Made by a program: the position numbers and the translations under genes
DNA from: Candidatus Vagococcus giribetii
GTDB taxonomy: Bacteria > Bacillota > Bacilli > Lactobacillales > Vagococcaceae
DNA length: 53,101 nt
Assembly (NCBI RefSeq): GCF_017316185.1
Contig: NZ_JAFLVX010000022.1
Coordinates: 1-53,101, forward strand
Reading direction: 5' to 3'
Shown here: one piece after another, positions 8,293 through 18,217 of the stretch
How positions within the stretch are numbered: position 1 is the stretch's first letter
Layout of the letters: each line of letters begins with the position of its first letter
The notes under the pieces: generated by a model
The model's input: the letters and a program-made list of their open reading frames with translations, nothing else
What the model was told of the DNA's origin: nothing
Databases searched by the model: none

Positions 8293-9144
8293 ATGAAAGA
8301 TGGAAAAATTCAAGGAACAGGTTTTATAATCGCTGTTATATTTACCTTTATTATGTTAACAGCTGGTAGAGTCCCGACTATTGAGGAACAAGAAACAGCA
8401 AAACAGCAAGCTAAAATTCAGAAAAGTGAAGCTGAATCAGACCTTGGCTACGTTAATAGAATGTTTGTTAAATCAAATTCAATTGTTAATTCTGATGGAA
8501 CTGAATTACCAAAAGTCAAATCAAAAGATATTAATAGCACTGAAATTGAAAGATTTTTATTAAAAAATGGTCAGACTCTAAACTTTTCATTTAAACTATA
8601 TGACCAAAATATTAGTTCAGACGATTTAACAAATAACATAATGACAACAGCACCTGTTGAGATGGTTAAGAAGTTAGATTTCGAAAACATAAGACTAGAA
8701 GACAATATTGATAATATGGAATTTAAAAATCTAAGAGATTTTAAATTAGATGAAGAAAATATGATTATCAGTTTTAACGCAGATCTTGTCGAGGATCAAG
8801 AGTACGGAATATTTTCACACGAAACATATCTAAAAGTAAATCTTGACTATATTGATGACTCTAATACGTTTAATAATCATTATGTTGTGAATTACGCAAT
8901 AACTAGCGAAAGCAGAGAAGCTGGTAAAAACAGAACATACGAAGATGATGGAACTGTAAAGGGGAGAGGAGACGTTTCTTCTAATCAACAAAATAAAAAC
9001 ACATATAAAAAAGAGACTTATGTAAAAGGAGAAGATACAACTATCCCAATCAATGATGGAAACATCGAAGATTGGGAGCACATTCTTGACGCAGATCAAA
9101 TTGAAGATGGTATAGCTGCAGACGGAGAAGGTATTTATGATTAA
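8293..9144 (+). CDS. Unknown N-terminally anchored exported protein
   Basis: I do not recognise this 283-aa protein. A short charged start is followed by one hydrophobic helix, GFIIAVIFTFIMLTAG (about residues 9-24). There is no lipobox cysteine, so it is either a signal anchor or a cleaved signal peptide. A Gln/Lys/Glu-rich linker comes next, then an acidic domain (about 50-215) with alternating strands such as MIISFNADLVEDQEYGIF. The low-complexity, strongly acidic tail ends in DGIAADGEGIYD. The tail's last codons form the arm of the gene's own terminator. It is alone on the plus strand, divergent from cas9 and convergent with the next two genes. Nothing links it to CRISPR function except position. 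It could be a cell-surface or secreted accessory protein. Confidence 0.75.
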   Translation: MKDGKIQGTGFIIAVIFTFIMLTAGRVPTIEEQETAKQQAKIQKSEAESDLGYVNRMFVKSNSIVNSDGTELPKVKSKDINSTEIERFLLKNGQTLNFSFKLYDQNISSDDLTNNIMTTAPVEMVKKLDFENIRLEDNIDNMEFKNLRDFKLDEENMIISFNADLVEDQEYGIFSHETYLKVNLDYIDDSNTFNNHYVVNYAITSESREAGKNRTYEDDGTVKGRGDVSSNQQNKNTYKKETYVKGEDTTIPINDGNIEDWEHILDADQIEDGIAADGEGIYD

Positions 9145-9158
9145 TACCTTCTCTTTTT
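9125..9158 (+). terminator. Terminator overlapping the stop codon
   Basis: GAGAAGGTATT (9125-9135) pairs perfectly with AATACCTTCTC (9143-9153), followed by five T. The left arm lies inside the last codons and the TAA stop is in the loop/right arm. Confidence 0.85.
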
Positions 9159-9161
9159 GAC

Positions 9162-9185
9162 AAAAAAAACACTGATTTCTCAGTG
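9162..9185 (-). terminator. Terminator of the two-gene minus-strand unit
   Basis: CACTGA-TTTC-TCAGTG (9170-9185) is followed on the minus strand by eight T (9162-9169). It ends transcription of the genes at 9202-10683. Confidence 0.85.
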
Positions 9186-9201
9186 GCTAAATAATTTTAT
9201 T

Positions 9202-9435
9202 TTAATCAAATTCTCCAATTTTATTCTCTTCTATTAAGGTCTCAATAACTCCATCTTTCCTGAATAAAACATAAATGAAAAACAAACCTATAGGTAGCCA
9301 TGGATTCATTAGGAATCCAGTCTTATAATATAAAATAAAGATACCTACCATGACTATTAGAAAAAACAACCACATACTGACTACTATTGCTAATGTATCA
9401 AATATTGCAGAAAAAAACATTCTTGTATACTTCAA
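9202..9435 (-). CDS. Small two-helix membrane protein, unknown
   Basis: This 77-aa hydrophobic protein is not recognised. Two probable transmembrane segments are IFDTLAIVVSMWLFFLIVMV (about 11-30, extending to 36) and WLPIGLFFIYVLF (about 46-58), ending in an acidic cytosol-like tail (ETLIEENKIGEFD). The start is TTG (9433-9435), supported by a GGAGG site at 9443-9447 with 7-nt spacing. It begins 18 bp after the stop of the 409-aa recombinase-fold gene and shares its terminator, so the two are almost surely co-transcribed. Small membrane proteins paired with a DNA-binding regulator can be effectors or toxins, but nothing here proves that. Confidence 0.72.
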   Translation of the reverse strand: MKYTRMFFSAIFDTLAIVVSMWLFFLIVMVGIFILYYKTGFLMNPWLPIGLFFIYVLFRKDGVIETLIEENKIGEFD

Positions 9436-9453
9436 CTAAATTCCTCCATTAAT

Positions 9454-10683
9454 CTAATTATACAAACCATAAGAACGACGTAAACGGGCTATTCTAATTT
9501 TGTTTGTATCTAACTTTACATCTTGTTTGTAATTTCCAATGGTGTTCCATTCCCCGAATCTTTTTAATGTTTTGATAATAGCGTCCGTTTCAGAAAGCCC
9601 TTCATTCATGTATCTAGAAATATAGTAGCTTCTACCACAGTTAGCAATATATCTAGTAGAAAAATTATCAAATTCAGAATTTACTGACTCCATTTGTTTT
9701 CTACATTCTTTGAATCTGTTGTATGTTCCACCGTAGCTTATGGAGAGAGAATCGTCTTTCTCTTTAGGTCTTCTTCCCATAGAACTTCTAAGCAGATAAG
9801 GTGTGTCTGCTAATTCCAAATATTCAAATTCGTGTCTATTGATTCGAATAATACTATCGGTCATAACTGTTTTTACGACACATCTCATTACATCTTCATC
9901 TATTTCAATAAATCTATCTACAGCCAAGTTAAAACCATGACCATCTAATTCATCTGTATATGCCCTTATTAATATAGAATCAGATGAGACATCGGTCTTA
10001 AGTATATGTCTCAGCTCGTCTCTCTCTTCAATTCTTGAAAGATTAATACCTTCAAAAATTAACAAAGGAATAATACCTTGTTGATGATTCATCATAGAAT
10101 GGAATAAAGATACAAGATCTTCCCTTGTCAGGTTCTTTTCTTCTTCTTCTACAGATAGTACTTGAGAAAGAACCTTGGTTGTTTGGTATTTAGCCCACAA
10201 ATTATCCTTTTCTTTAAATCCATAATTTTTTGAATAAAAATTGTAATAGTCTTTATAAATTTTTATTCTATATTTAAGACCGTAGAAAGAGAATTTATCA
10301 CCAAGACCATTAATAGCTTCTATAACTTCTTCTTCTGAAAAATCTATCAAACTTTTATCAAACTTCTCTTCGTACACTTCTCCTTCTTGTAGGGCCAATC
10401 TAGCATATTCAATACTAGTTTCGGCTTCCCATATATTGAAAAGATATTCTATAAACAAACATTTCATAGCTTTGTTATATAAGAATGGATTTTCATCATC
10501 TTCGTCGAACAAAGGTTTAACATCTTCATCTAAATTATTATCACTAATTAAGTAGCCTAATTCAGAAATCTCTTGATCCTTAAGACTTGTGGCCCACTCA
10601 CCATCTGTAGAAATTATTTCAACTAATTTCCCACTACTCAATTTAGTTAATTTATCGCTTCTAGTAAAATTTAATTTTTTCAT
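9454..10683 (-). CDS. Tyrosine-recombinase-fold protein, probably inactive (MrpR-like)
   Basis: This 409-aa protein has the layout of a tyrosine recombinase. Residues about 75-165 form a helical core-binding-like domain. Residues about 185-390 form a catalytic-like domain starting LTREDLVSLFHSMMNHQQG and PLLIFEGINLSRIEE. CGRSYYISRYMNEG (349-362) aligns with the family motif LRHTFATRLLENG, and FGEWNTIGNYKQ aligns with the last box. Key residues appear lost: box I Arg is N214 and the box II His is N348, while R351 and Y385 may remain. This pattern fits the MrpR/YopR family, in which the SPbeta phage repressor kept the fold but lost catalysis. The likely role is DNA binding and repression rather than integration. 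GGGAGA lies 5-6 nt before the ATG. The family assignment is from motif reading only. Confidence 0.68.
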   Translation of the reverse strand: MKKLNFTRSDKLTKLSSGKLVEIISTDGEWATSLKDQEISELGYLISDNNLDEDVKPLFDEDDENPFLYNKAMKCLFIEYLFNIWEAETSIEYARLALQEGEVYEEKFDKSLIDFSEEEVIEAINGLGDKFSFYGLKYRIKIYKDYYNFYSKNYGFKEKDNLWAKYQTTKVLSQVLSVEEEEKNLTREDLVSLFHSMMNHQQGIIPLLIFEGINLSRIEERDELRHILKTDVSSDSILIRAYTDELDGHGFNLAVDRFIEIDEDVMRCVVKTVMTDSIIRINRHEFEYLELADTPYLLRSSMGRRPKEKDDSLSISYGGTYNRFKECRKQMESVNSEFDNFSTRYIANCGRSYYISRYMNEGLSETDAIIKTLKRFGEWNTIGNYKQDVKLDTNKIRIARLRRSYGLYN

Positions 10684-10753
10684 CTATTTCTCCCAAGATA
10701 ATGTTTCACTTATTTTATAACAAATCCATTTTCTAAAAAATGAATTCTAAACC

Positions 10754-10795
10754 AATTTATGTTATTTAATGTGAATTGTCAATAATAGATTGACA
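10754..10795 (-). promoter_or_regulatory. Promoter and palindromic operator of the MrpR-like gene
   Basis: On the minus strand TTGACA (10777-10782) is followed after 17 nt by TAAATT (10754-10759). The -35 lies inside a perfect inverted repeat, TGTCAAT-N5-ATTGACA (10777-10795), shaped like an operator for a dimeric regulator. Autorepression by the 409-aa protein is an inference. The rest of 10684-10965 holds only this site and the eno terminator. Confidence 0.55.
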
Positions 10796-10879
10796 TTCTT
10801 TTTTTCTTATTGAGAGACTACATACTTTTTAAACTACTTAACTAAAATTCTTAACCTAAATACGTAGATTCGACCAAAC

Positions 10880-10913
10880 AAAAAAACACCCCCTAGCATT
10901 CACTAGAGAGTGT
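10880..10913 (-). terminator. Terminator of the glycolytic operon (after eno)
   Basis: An 11-bp stem (10886-10896 with 10903-10913, two G-T pairs) has a 6-nt loop and is followed on the minus strand by seven T. Confidence 0.9.
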
Positions 10914-10965
10914 TACGTCCGATCAGTTTTAATTCCTATTAGAATAAACTTATTTAAAATTGTAA

Positions 10966-12291
<1,326 letters not shown>

Positions 12292-12297
12292 TTATTG

Positions 12298-12359
12298 CTA
12301 GGGGATAAAATCCCTTAGTATCATTTTAACTGGTTTTTCATCTTCTTACAATGAAAAAC
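12298..12359. repeat. Two inverted repeats between gpmI and eno
   Basis: GTTTTTCAT-N9-ATGAAAAAC (12333-12359) is a perfect 9-bp inverted repeat. A second palindrome, centred near 12308, is AGGGGAT-AAA-ATCCCTT. Neither is followed by a long T-run on the minus strand. They look more like mRNA processing/stability hairpins or regulator sites than terminators. Confidence 0.5.
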
Positions 12360-12362
12360 GGA

Positions 12363-13889
12363 CTATTTAATTAATGACTCTCCGGTCATTTCTTCAGGTT
12401 TTTCAACCCCTAATAAATCTAACATCGTTGGAGCGATGTCTGCTAAACGACCACCGTCTCTTAATTCAACACCAGCTTTTGTCACAATAACTGGGACAGG
12501 TACTGTTGTATGTGCTGTATGAGGATCGCCTTCTGGTGTCGTCATTGTTTCTGAGTTACCATGATCCGCAAAAATAATGGCATGACCACCTTTAGCGTGG
12601 ATCGCATCAACTACTTTACCTAAACACTCATCAACTGCTTCAATTGCTTTAATCGCAGCTTCTAAGATACCAGAATGACCTACCATATCTGGGTTAGCAA
12701 AGTTTAAAAGAATCGCATCATGTTTGTCTGCTTCAATGTCTGCTACTAATGCTTCAGTCACTTCGTAAGCACTCATTTCAGGTTGCAAATCATATGTTTC
12801 AACTTTTGGTGAGTTGATTAAAATACGGCTTTCACCTTCAAACTCCTCATTACGTCCACCATTCATAAAGAAAGTAACATGTGGGTATTTTTCAGTTTCA
12901 GCAATACGTAATTGTTTAAGTCCTTTGTTTGAAAGAACTTCGCCAATAACGTTTTTCATTTCGATTGGTGGATAAGCTACTTCTGCAACAATGCTTGGAT
13001 TGTATAGAGTCATCGTTACAAATTTAACATTTGTCGGATGATTTTCTCTTGTAAAGAATTCCCACTCAACATCAGTGAATGCATTAGATAATTGAATCGC
13101 ACGGTCTGGACGGAAGTTAAAGAAGATAACGGCATCGTTGTCTTTAACACTTCCTACAGGTTGCCCGTCTTTTTCAATCACAGTTGGGATAACAAACTCA
13201 TCGTTTTTACCGTCAGCGTAAGAAGCAATAATCGCTTCAACTGGGTTAGATGCTTTATTTCCTTCACCGTTCACTAAAACGTTATAAGCTTTTTCAACAC
13301 GTTCCCAACGTTTGTCACGGTCCATTGCGTAGAATCGACCTGAGACTGTAGCTACTTCTCCATAACCTAATTCAGTCATGAATTGAACTAGCTCTTCCAT
13401 GTAACCTTTACCTGATGTTGGTGATACGTCACGTCCATCTAAAAAGGCATGAACATAAGTGTTTTTAACACCTTTTTCTTTAGCCATTTTAAGTAAAGCA
13501 TACAAGTGATTTTGATGACTGTGAACACCACCATCAGATAATAATCCGAATAAATGTAAGTCTGAGTCATTGTTTAAAGCATGGTCAATCCCATTGTTTA
13601 AAGCTGTATTCGTTTGGAATTCTCCATCTTGAATCGCTTTATCAATACGAGTTAAACTTTGGTAGACAATACGTCCTGCACCAATGTTTGTGTGCCCTAC
13701 TTCAGAGTTACCCATTTGACCTTCTGGAAGACCAACATCAAGGCCAGAAGCTTTTAGTTGGTTATGTGGAAATTCATTCCAGTAACGGTCAAAGTTAGGT
13801 GTATTTGCTTGAAGAACAGCATTACCTGTTACTTCGTCGCGTTTTCCATATCCATCAAGGATAATCATAGCGATAGGTGCTTTTGTCAT
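12363..13889 (-). CDS. gpmI: 2,3-bisphosphoglycerate-independent phosphoglycerate mutase
   Basis: This enzyme interconverts 3- and 2-phosphoglycerate without the bisphosphoglycerate cofactor, using Mn ions. The 508-aa protein starts [15 protein letters not shown] (metal Asp12). The phosphorylated nucleophile is S62 in [15 protein letters not shown]. Further metal ligands are visible in FADHGNSE and GDPHTAHT near the C-terminus. The start lies one base after the tpiA stop, so translation is coupled. Presence of gpmI in the gap operon is the Bacillus/Listeria arrangement. Confidence 0.98.
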   Translation of the reverse strand: MTKAPIAMIILDGYGKRDEVTGNAVLQANTPNFDRYWNEFPHNQLKASGLDVGLPEGQMGNSEVGHTNIGAGRIVYQSLTRIDKAIQDGEFQTNTALNNGIDHALNNDSDLHLFGLLSDGGVHSHQNHLYALLKMAKEKGVKNTYVHAFLDGRDVSPTSGKGYMEELVQFMTELGYGEVATVSGRFYAMDRDKRWERVEKAYNVLVNGEGNKASNPVEAIIASYADGKNDEFVIPTVIEKDGQPVGSVKDNDAVIFFNFRPDRAIQLSNAFTDVEWEFFTRENHPTNVKFVTMTLYNPSIVAEVAYPPIEMKNVIGEVLSNKGLKQLRIAETEKYPHVTFFMNGGRNEEFEGESRILINSPKVETYDLQPEMSAYEVTEALVADIEADKHDAILLNFANPDMVGHSGILEAAIKAIEAVDECLGKVVDAIHAKGGHAIIFADHGNSETMTTPEGDPHTAHTTVPVPVIVTKAGVELRDGGRLADIAPTMLDLLGVEKPEEMTGESLIK

Positions 13890-13890
13890 A

Positions 13891-14646
13891 CTATTTTACA
13901 GCCTCCAATAGTGCTAAGAATGAATCTACTTCAAGAGCAGCTCCACCAACTAAGGCACCATCAACGTTTTCTTTACTCATGTATTCTGCAATGTTTTCAG
14001 GTTTAACTGAACCACCGTATTGGATACGAACTTTGCTTGCAACAGTATCGTTGTAAAGTTTTACAACAGTACTACGAACTACGCCACAGATTTCGTCTGC
14101 AATATTAGCGTCAGCTGATTTACCAGTTCCGATTGCCCAGATTGGTTCGTAAGCAATAACTAAGTTAGATACTTGCTCATCCGTTAAATCTTTCAAGCCA
14201 CCAGTGATTTGTCCTTCGATCCATTCAGCTGTTTTTCCAGCTTCATAAGTTTCTAATGTTTCACCACAACAAAGGATTGGTGTCATACCGTTAGCGATAA
14301 TTGCTTTTGCTTTTTTGTTAATATCTTCGTCAGTTTCGCCGAAGTATTCACGACGTTCTGAGTGACCAATAATCACATAGTCAACGCCTAAGTCAGCTAA
14401 AGCAGCAGGTGACGTTTCACCAGTGAATGCTCCACTGTTTTCAAAGTAACAGTTTTGAGCTGAAATTTTTAAATCAGTTCCTTTAGCAATCTTAACTAAA
14501 TCTGTTAAGAAAAGTGCTGGTGATCCAATCACTGAATCCACTTTGTCGTTTGATGGAATACTATTTTTAACAGCTTCTGCAAAAGTATTTGCTTCTGATA
14601 CTGTTTTATTCATTTTCCAGTTTCCTGCAATAATAGGTTTACGCAT
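13891..14646 (-). CDS. tpiA: Triosephosphate isomerase
   Basis: This TIM-barrel enzyme interconverts dihydroxyacetone phosphate and glyceraldehyde 3-phosphate. The 251-aa length is normal. Catalytic residues are all present: K11 in AGNWKMNK, H95 in [11 protein letters not shown] and E167 in [11 protein letters not shown]. The phosphate-binding loop YGGSVKPEN is near residue 211. It lies 21 bp after pgk and 1 bp before gpmI within the central glycolytic operon. Confidence 0.99.
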   Translation of the reverse strand: MRKPIIAGNWKMNKTVSEANTFAEAVKNSIPSNDKVDSVIGSPALFLTDLVKIAKGTDLKISAQNCYFENSGAFTGETSPAALADLGVDYVIIGHSERREYFGETDEDINKKAKAIIANGMTPILCCGETLETYEAGKTAEWIEGQITGGLKDLTDEQVSNLVIAYEPIWAIGTGKSADANIADEICGVVRSTVVKLYNDTVASKVRIQYGGSVKPENIAEYMSKENVDGALVGGAALEVDSFLALLEAVK

Positions 14647-14667
14647 TATTCTTTTACCCCTTTAATT

Positions 14668-15855
14668 TTATTTATCTGAGATAGACTCAACGCCTGGTAA
14701 TTTTTTACCTTCTAAGTATTCTAAAGAAGCTCCACCACCAGTTGAGATATGTGTGAATTTTTCAGCATAGCCTAATTGAATCGCTGCTGCTGCAGAATCC
14801 CCACCACCAATGATTGTTGTTGCATCTTCTAAATTAGCAATTGCTTCACAAACACCGATTGTTCCTTTAGCAAATGTTGGTAATTCAAAAACTCCCATTG
14901 GGCCATTCCATACAACTGTTTTAGCACCTTGTAATTCTTTAGTGAATAATTCGATTGATTTAGGACCAATGTCTAAACCTTCTAAATCAGCAGGAATGTT
15001 GTTTTCATGAATTTCAGTTGGAGCGTCGTTATCAAAGTCAGCAGCACATACAGTATCTACTGGTAAGATAATTTTGTCTCCAGCTTTTTCTAATAATGAT
15101 TTTGCTAAATCAACTTTGTCTAGTTCAACGATTGATTTACCAATTTCACGACCTAAAGCTTTGTTGAATGTATAAGTCATTCCACCACCGATAAGGATTT
15201 TATCAGCTTTTTCGATTAGGTTTTCAATAACACCAATTTTATCAGATACTTTAGCGCCACCTAAGATAGCAACGAAAGGACGTTTTGGCTCATCAACTGC
15301 GCCACCGATAAATTTGATTTCTTTTTCCATTAAGTAACCTGCTGCAGAAGGTAAGTTAGAAGCGATTCCCACGTTTGATGCATGAGCACGGTGAGCAGTA
15401 CCAAAAGCGTCATTTACGAATACATCACCTAATGATGCCCAGTATTTACCTAATTCTGGATCGTTTTTGCTTTCTTTTTTGCCATCGATGTCTTCAAAAC
15501 GAGTGTTTTCAACAACTAAGATATCTCCTGCTGTTAATTTAGCCACAGCTGATTCTAAAATCTCGCCTCTTGTTTCAGCTACAAAATTAACTGATTTACC
15601 TAATAATTCAGATAGACGTTCTGCTACAGGTTTTAATGATTTACCTGCTTTGTCTTCTTCTGTTTTCACACGACCTAAGTGAGAGAACAAAATAGCTGAT
15701 CCACCTTGTTCTAAAATGTAGTTAATAGTTGGTAATGCAGCAACGATACGGTTATCGTTTGTAATTTCTCCGTCTTTTAAAGGCACATTAAAATCCACAC
15801 GTACCAGAACTTTTTTCCCTTTTAAATCTAAATCTTCAACAGTTTTTTTCGCCAT
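14668..15855 (-). CDS. pgk: Phosphoglycerate kinase
   Basis: Pgk transfers phosphate from 1,3-bisphosphoglycerate to ADP. I set the start at [20 protein letters not shown] (ATG 15853-15855; 395 aa), because GGGAGG lies 11 nt upstream and the longer frame (to 15921) would run back through a hairpin. Substrate-binding [11 protein letters not shown], nucleotide-binding [11 protein letters not shown] and the C-terminal [13 protein letters not shown] motif are intact. The hairpin at 15887-15918 separates it from gap and may set the gap:pgk mRNA ratio. Confidence 0.98.
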   Translation of the reverse strand: MAKKTVEDLDLKGKKVLVRVDFNVPLKDGEITNDNRIVAALPTINYILEQGGSAILFSHLGRVKTEEDKAGKSLKPVAERLSELLGKSVNFVAETRGEILESAVAKLTAGDILVVENTRFEDIDGKKESKNDPELGKYWASLGDVFVNDAFGTAHRAHASNVGIASNLPSAAGYLMEKEIKFIGGAVDEPKRPFVAILGGAKVSDKIGVIENLIEKADKILIGGGMTYTFNKALGREIGKSIVELDKVDLAKSLLEKAGDKIILPVDTVCAADFDNDAPTEIHENNIPADLEGLDIGPKSIELFTKELQGAKTVVWNGPMGVFELPTFAKGTIGVCEAIANLEDATTIIGGGDSAAAAIQLGYAEKFTHISTGGGASLEYLEGKKLPGVESISDK

Positions 15856-15886
15856 AATGAGTAAATCCTCCCGTAAATGGTTAATT

Positions 15887-15918
15887 AAAAAGCGAGGAAG
15901 CGTGCAGCTTCCCCGCTT
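15887..15918 (-). terminator. Intra-operon hairpin between gap and pgk
   Basis: A 12-bp stem with one mismatch (15890-15901 with 15907-15918) is followed on the minus strand by TTTT and then AATTAA. The T-run is short, so it is probably a partial terminator or an mRNA-stabilising structure downstream of gap. Confidence 0.6.
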
Positions 15919-15953
15919 CAAATGAAATTTTAAACTTATGTATTAAGTTAAAA

Positions 15954-16958
15954 TTAAGCTAAGTTTGCAAAGTATTCTAAAGTACGAACTAATTGAGCTG
16001 TATATGACATTTCGTTATCATACCAAGATACAGTTTTAACTAATTGTTGGTCTCCAACTGTCATTACTTTAGTTTGAGTTGCATCAAATAATGATCCAAA
16101 AGTCATACCTACGATATCAGATGATACGATTTGATCAGTTGTGTAACCGTAAGATTCGTTAGCAGCAGCTTCCATTGCAGCATTAACTTCTTCAACAGTA
16201 ACTTTTTTGTCTAAAACAGTTACTAATTCTGTTAATGAACCAGTTGCAACAGGAACACGTTGAGCAGCTCCGTCTAATTTTCCGTTTAATTCTGGAATAA
16301 CTAAACCGATAGCTTTAGCAGCACCAGTTGTGTTAGGTACGATGTTTTCTGCAGCAGCACGTGCACGACGGAAGTCTCCACCTGGGTGAGGACCGTCTAA
16401 TGTCATTTGGTCTCCAGTGTAACCATGGATAGTTGTCATTAATCCTTCAACAATACCAAAGTTTTTGTTTAAAGCGTCAGCCATTGGTGCTAAACAGTTA
16501 GTTGTACAAGAAGCACCTGAAATTACTGTTTCTTTACCTGTTAAGATATCATGGTTAGTGTTGTAAACAACTGTTGGTACGTCGTTTCCACCTGGTGCAG
16601 AAATAACAACACGTTTAGCTCCACCTTTTAAGTGTAATTCAGCTTTTTCTTTAGAAGTAAAGAAGCCAGTACATTCTAATACGATGTCTACTCCTAATTC
16701 TCCCCATGGTAACTCTTCAGGATTACGGTTAGCTAAAACTTTAACTTCTTTTCCGTTAACTTTGAAGAAGCCATCATGAACTTCAACATCACCATTGAAA
16801 CGTCCTTGTGTAGTATCATATTTTAATAAATGAGCTAACATTTTTGAATCTGTTAAGTCATTGATTGCTACTACTTCTAATCCTGCTACTTCTTGGATAC
16901 GACGGAATGCTAAACGTCCAATACGTCCAAAACCATTAATACCTACTTTTACTGTCAT
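15954..16958 (-). CDS. gap: Glyceraldehyde-3-phosphate dehydrogenase
   Basis: This is the NAD-dependent glycolytic GAPDH. The 334-aa protein has the Rossmann start [16 protein letters not shown] and the active site C151 in [11 protein letters not shown] with H178 in [10 protein letters not shown]. It is 44 bp after cggR and the first enzyme gene of the operon, with a ribosome site AAAGGAGGAAAT upstream. Expression is expected to be CggR-controlled from the promoter before cggR. Confidence 0.99.
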   Translation of the reverse strand: MTVKVGINGFGRIGRLAFRRIQEVAGLEVVAINDLTDSKMLAHLLKYDTTQGRFNGDVEVHDGFFKVNGKEVKVLANRNPEELPWGELGVDIVLECTGFFTSKEKAELHLKGGAKRVVISAPGGNDVPTVVYNTNHDILTGKETVISGASCTTNCLAPMADALNKNFGIVEGLMTTIHGYTGDQMTLDGPHPGGDFRRARAAAENIVPNTTGAAKAIGLVIPELNGKLDGAAQRVPVATGSLTELVTVLDKKVTVEEVNAAMEAAANESYGYTTDQIVSSDIVGMTFGSLFDATQTKVMTVGDQQLVKTVSWYDNEMSYTAQLVRTLEYFANLA

Positions 16959-17002
16959 GCGAGATTTCCTCCTTTAGAAAATCGAAAAAATTTATTTTAT
17001 TT

Positions 17003-18040
17003 TTAAAGAGTTTCCTCTTTTAAAATCTGATTAGCAGCACCTTCGTCGGTTAATAACCACGTTTGTTTCGGTGCATTTTTGATGTATGCTTCGATTACTT
17101 TAGCCTTACTACTACCACCAGCTATCGCAATCACATACGGAATATGTTGTAGGTCTTTTAATTGAAGACCTATACGTGGGATTTTATAAACCACTTCACC
17201 TTGTTCGTTAAAGAAGTAACCAAATGATTCTGCTACAGCTTTTCTGTCCTCTAGCATCTCTAAATCATCATCACTCATTGCTCGGCGTATTGCCATATGA
17301 TGAGCCTCACCGATACTATGAATAACGCCATTGGCATTTTCAATTAACTTCAATACACTTTGAACAGAAGGTTCATGTAATAAATACTCATACGTTTCTG
17401 GACTAACTTGTTCAGGTACATATAAGGGTTTGAAATCTCCACCTGTTTTTTCAGCCATCATTCCGCTAATTGAATTAGCTTGAATGTTGATTGTCTCACC
17501 AACACCACCTCTTGCAGGTACAAAAAGGACATGTCGATTAGATGTCTCTAAATTTCCCATGGTTTGTGCTACTGTTCCCATGGTTGTCCCACCCATAACG
17601 GCAATGGTATTGTCTCCATCTGGCAATTTGTTTGCCAAAAGGTCTGAAACGATCGGGCCAAATTTTTCTAAAACTTTTTTCTCTTGATCACTATCTCCTG
17701 CTACAATGATACATCGAGCAATCCCTAATTTCTTAGCAAGCTCTCGCTCTTTAACGCCAGTGCCTGAATACTCAGCCATAAACTGCTCTAAGCCTTCGTA
17801 AATCTCTAAGCCTTCGCTTGTTAAAGACATACCACTTTTGTTTGCATCAATAAGGGTCAAGTGTTTCAGAAAATCTGTTTCAGTTCGTAAGGATCTTTCT
17901 GAGATATTTAACTTTTGCGCTAAGGTACGTCGACCTACTGGCTGCATCCAATAAATATTTCTAAGAATTCGATACCTACTTTCAACCACTTGCATCATGT
18001 CAGGAGCAATTCTCTCAATCATCTCTAAATCGTGAAGCAT
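17003..18040 (-). CDS. cggR: Central glycolytic genes regulator CggR (SorC family)
   Basis: CggR represses its own operon and is released by fructose-1,6-bisphosphate in Bacillus and Listeria relatives. The N-terminal winged helix-turn-helix is RRTLAQKLNISERSLRTETDFL; the C-terminal sugar-binding domain contains VMGGTTMGTVAQ, PARGGVGE and AIAGGSSKAKVIEAY. I set the start at ATG 18038-18040 (345 aa), because AAAGGAG lies 9 nt upstream and the N-terminus then matches Bacillus CggR. Extending to 18154 would read through the leader hairpin and lacks a ribosome site. It is followed by gap after 44 bp. Confidence 0.95.
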   Translation of the reverse strand: MLHDLEMIERIAPDMMQVVESRYRILRNIYWMQPVGRRTLAQKLNISERSLRTETDFLKHLTLIDANKSGMSLTSEGLEIYEGLEQFMAEYSGTGVKERELAKKLGIARCIIVAGDSDQEKKVLEKFGPIVSDLLANKLPDGDNTIAVMGGTTMGTVAQTMGNLETSNRHVLFVPARGGVGETINIQANSISGMMAEKTGGDFKPLYVPEQVSPETYEYLLHEPSVQSVLKLIENANGVIHSIGEAHHMAIRRAMSDDDLEMLEDRKAVAESFGYFFNEQGEVVYKIPRIGLQLKDLQHIPYVIAIAGGSSKAKVIEAYIKNAPKQTWLLTDEGAANQILKEETL

Positions 18041-18104
18041 CGAGGTAAACTCCTTTGTAGGTCGTTTTTTGTCCAACGTAGACTTACTGCGACCCATAGT
18101 ATTT

Positions 18105-18157
18105 AAAAAAACAGGTTGAATCAAAATCAAAAAACATATTTTTGCTTTGCTCAACCT
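18105..18157 (-). terminator. Terminator-like hairpin in the cggR leader (attenuator candidate)
   Basis: On the minus strand AGGTTGA (18151-18157) pairs with TCAACCT (18113-18119). An inner CAAAAA-TATG-TTTTTG hairpin lies between them. A run of seven T follows (18105-18111). It lies a few bases after the predicted start site of the cggR promoter. It may terminate rpoN readthrough, attenuate the glycolytic operon, or both. Confidence 0.6.
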
Positions 18158-18166
18158 TACAAAATC

Positions 18167-18195
18167 ATTCTAACAGTAAATCACAAATTATTCAA
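18167..18195 (-). promoter_or_regulatory. Promoter of the cggR-gap operon
   Basis: TTGAAT (18190-18195), 17 nt and TAGAAT (18167-18172) lie on the minus strand, just after the rpoN stop codon. I do not see the Bacillus-type double CGGGAC operator, so the CggR site in this species must differ. Confidence 0.7.
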
Positions 18196-18217
18196 GTCGG
18201 TTTTAAAAATTTTGTCT

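Noticed and set aside
8293-10683. A prophage remnant or insertion sequence beside the CRISPR locus
   Set aside because: No integrase with an intact active site, no structural phage genes, no transposase and no terminal repeats were seen.
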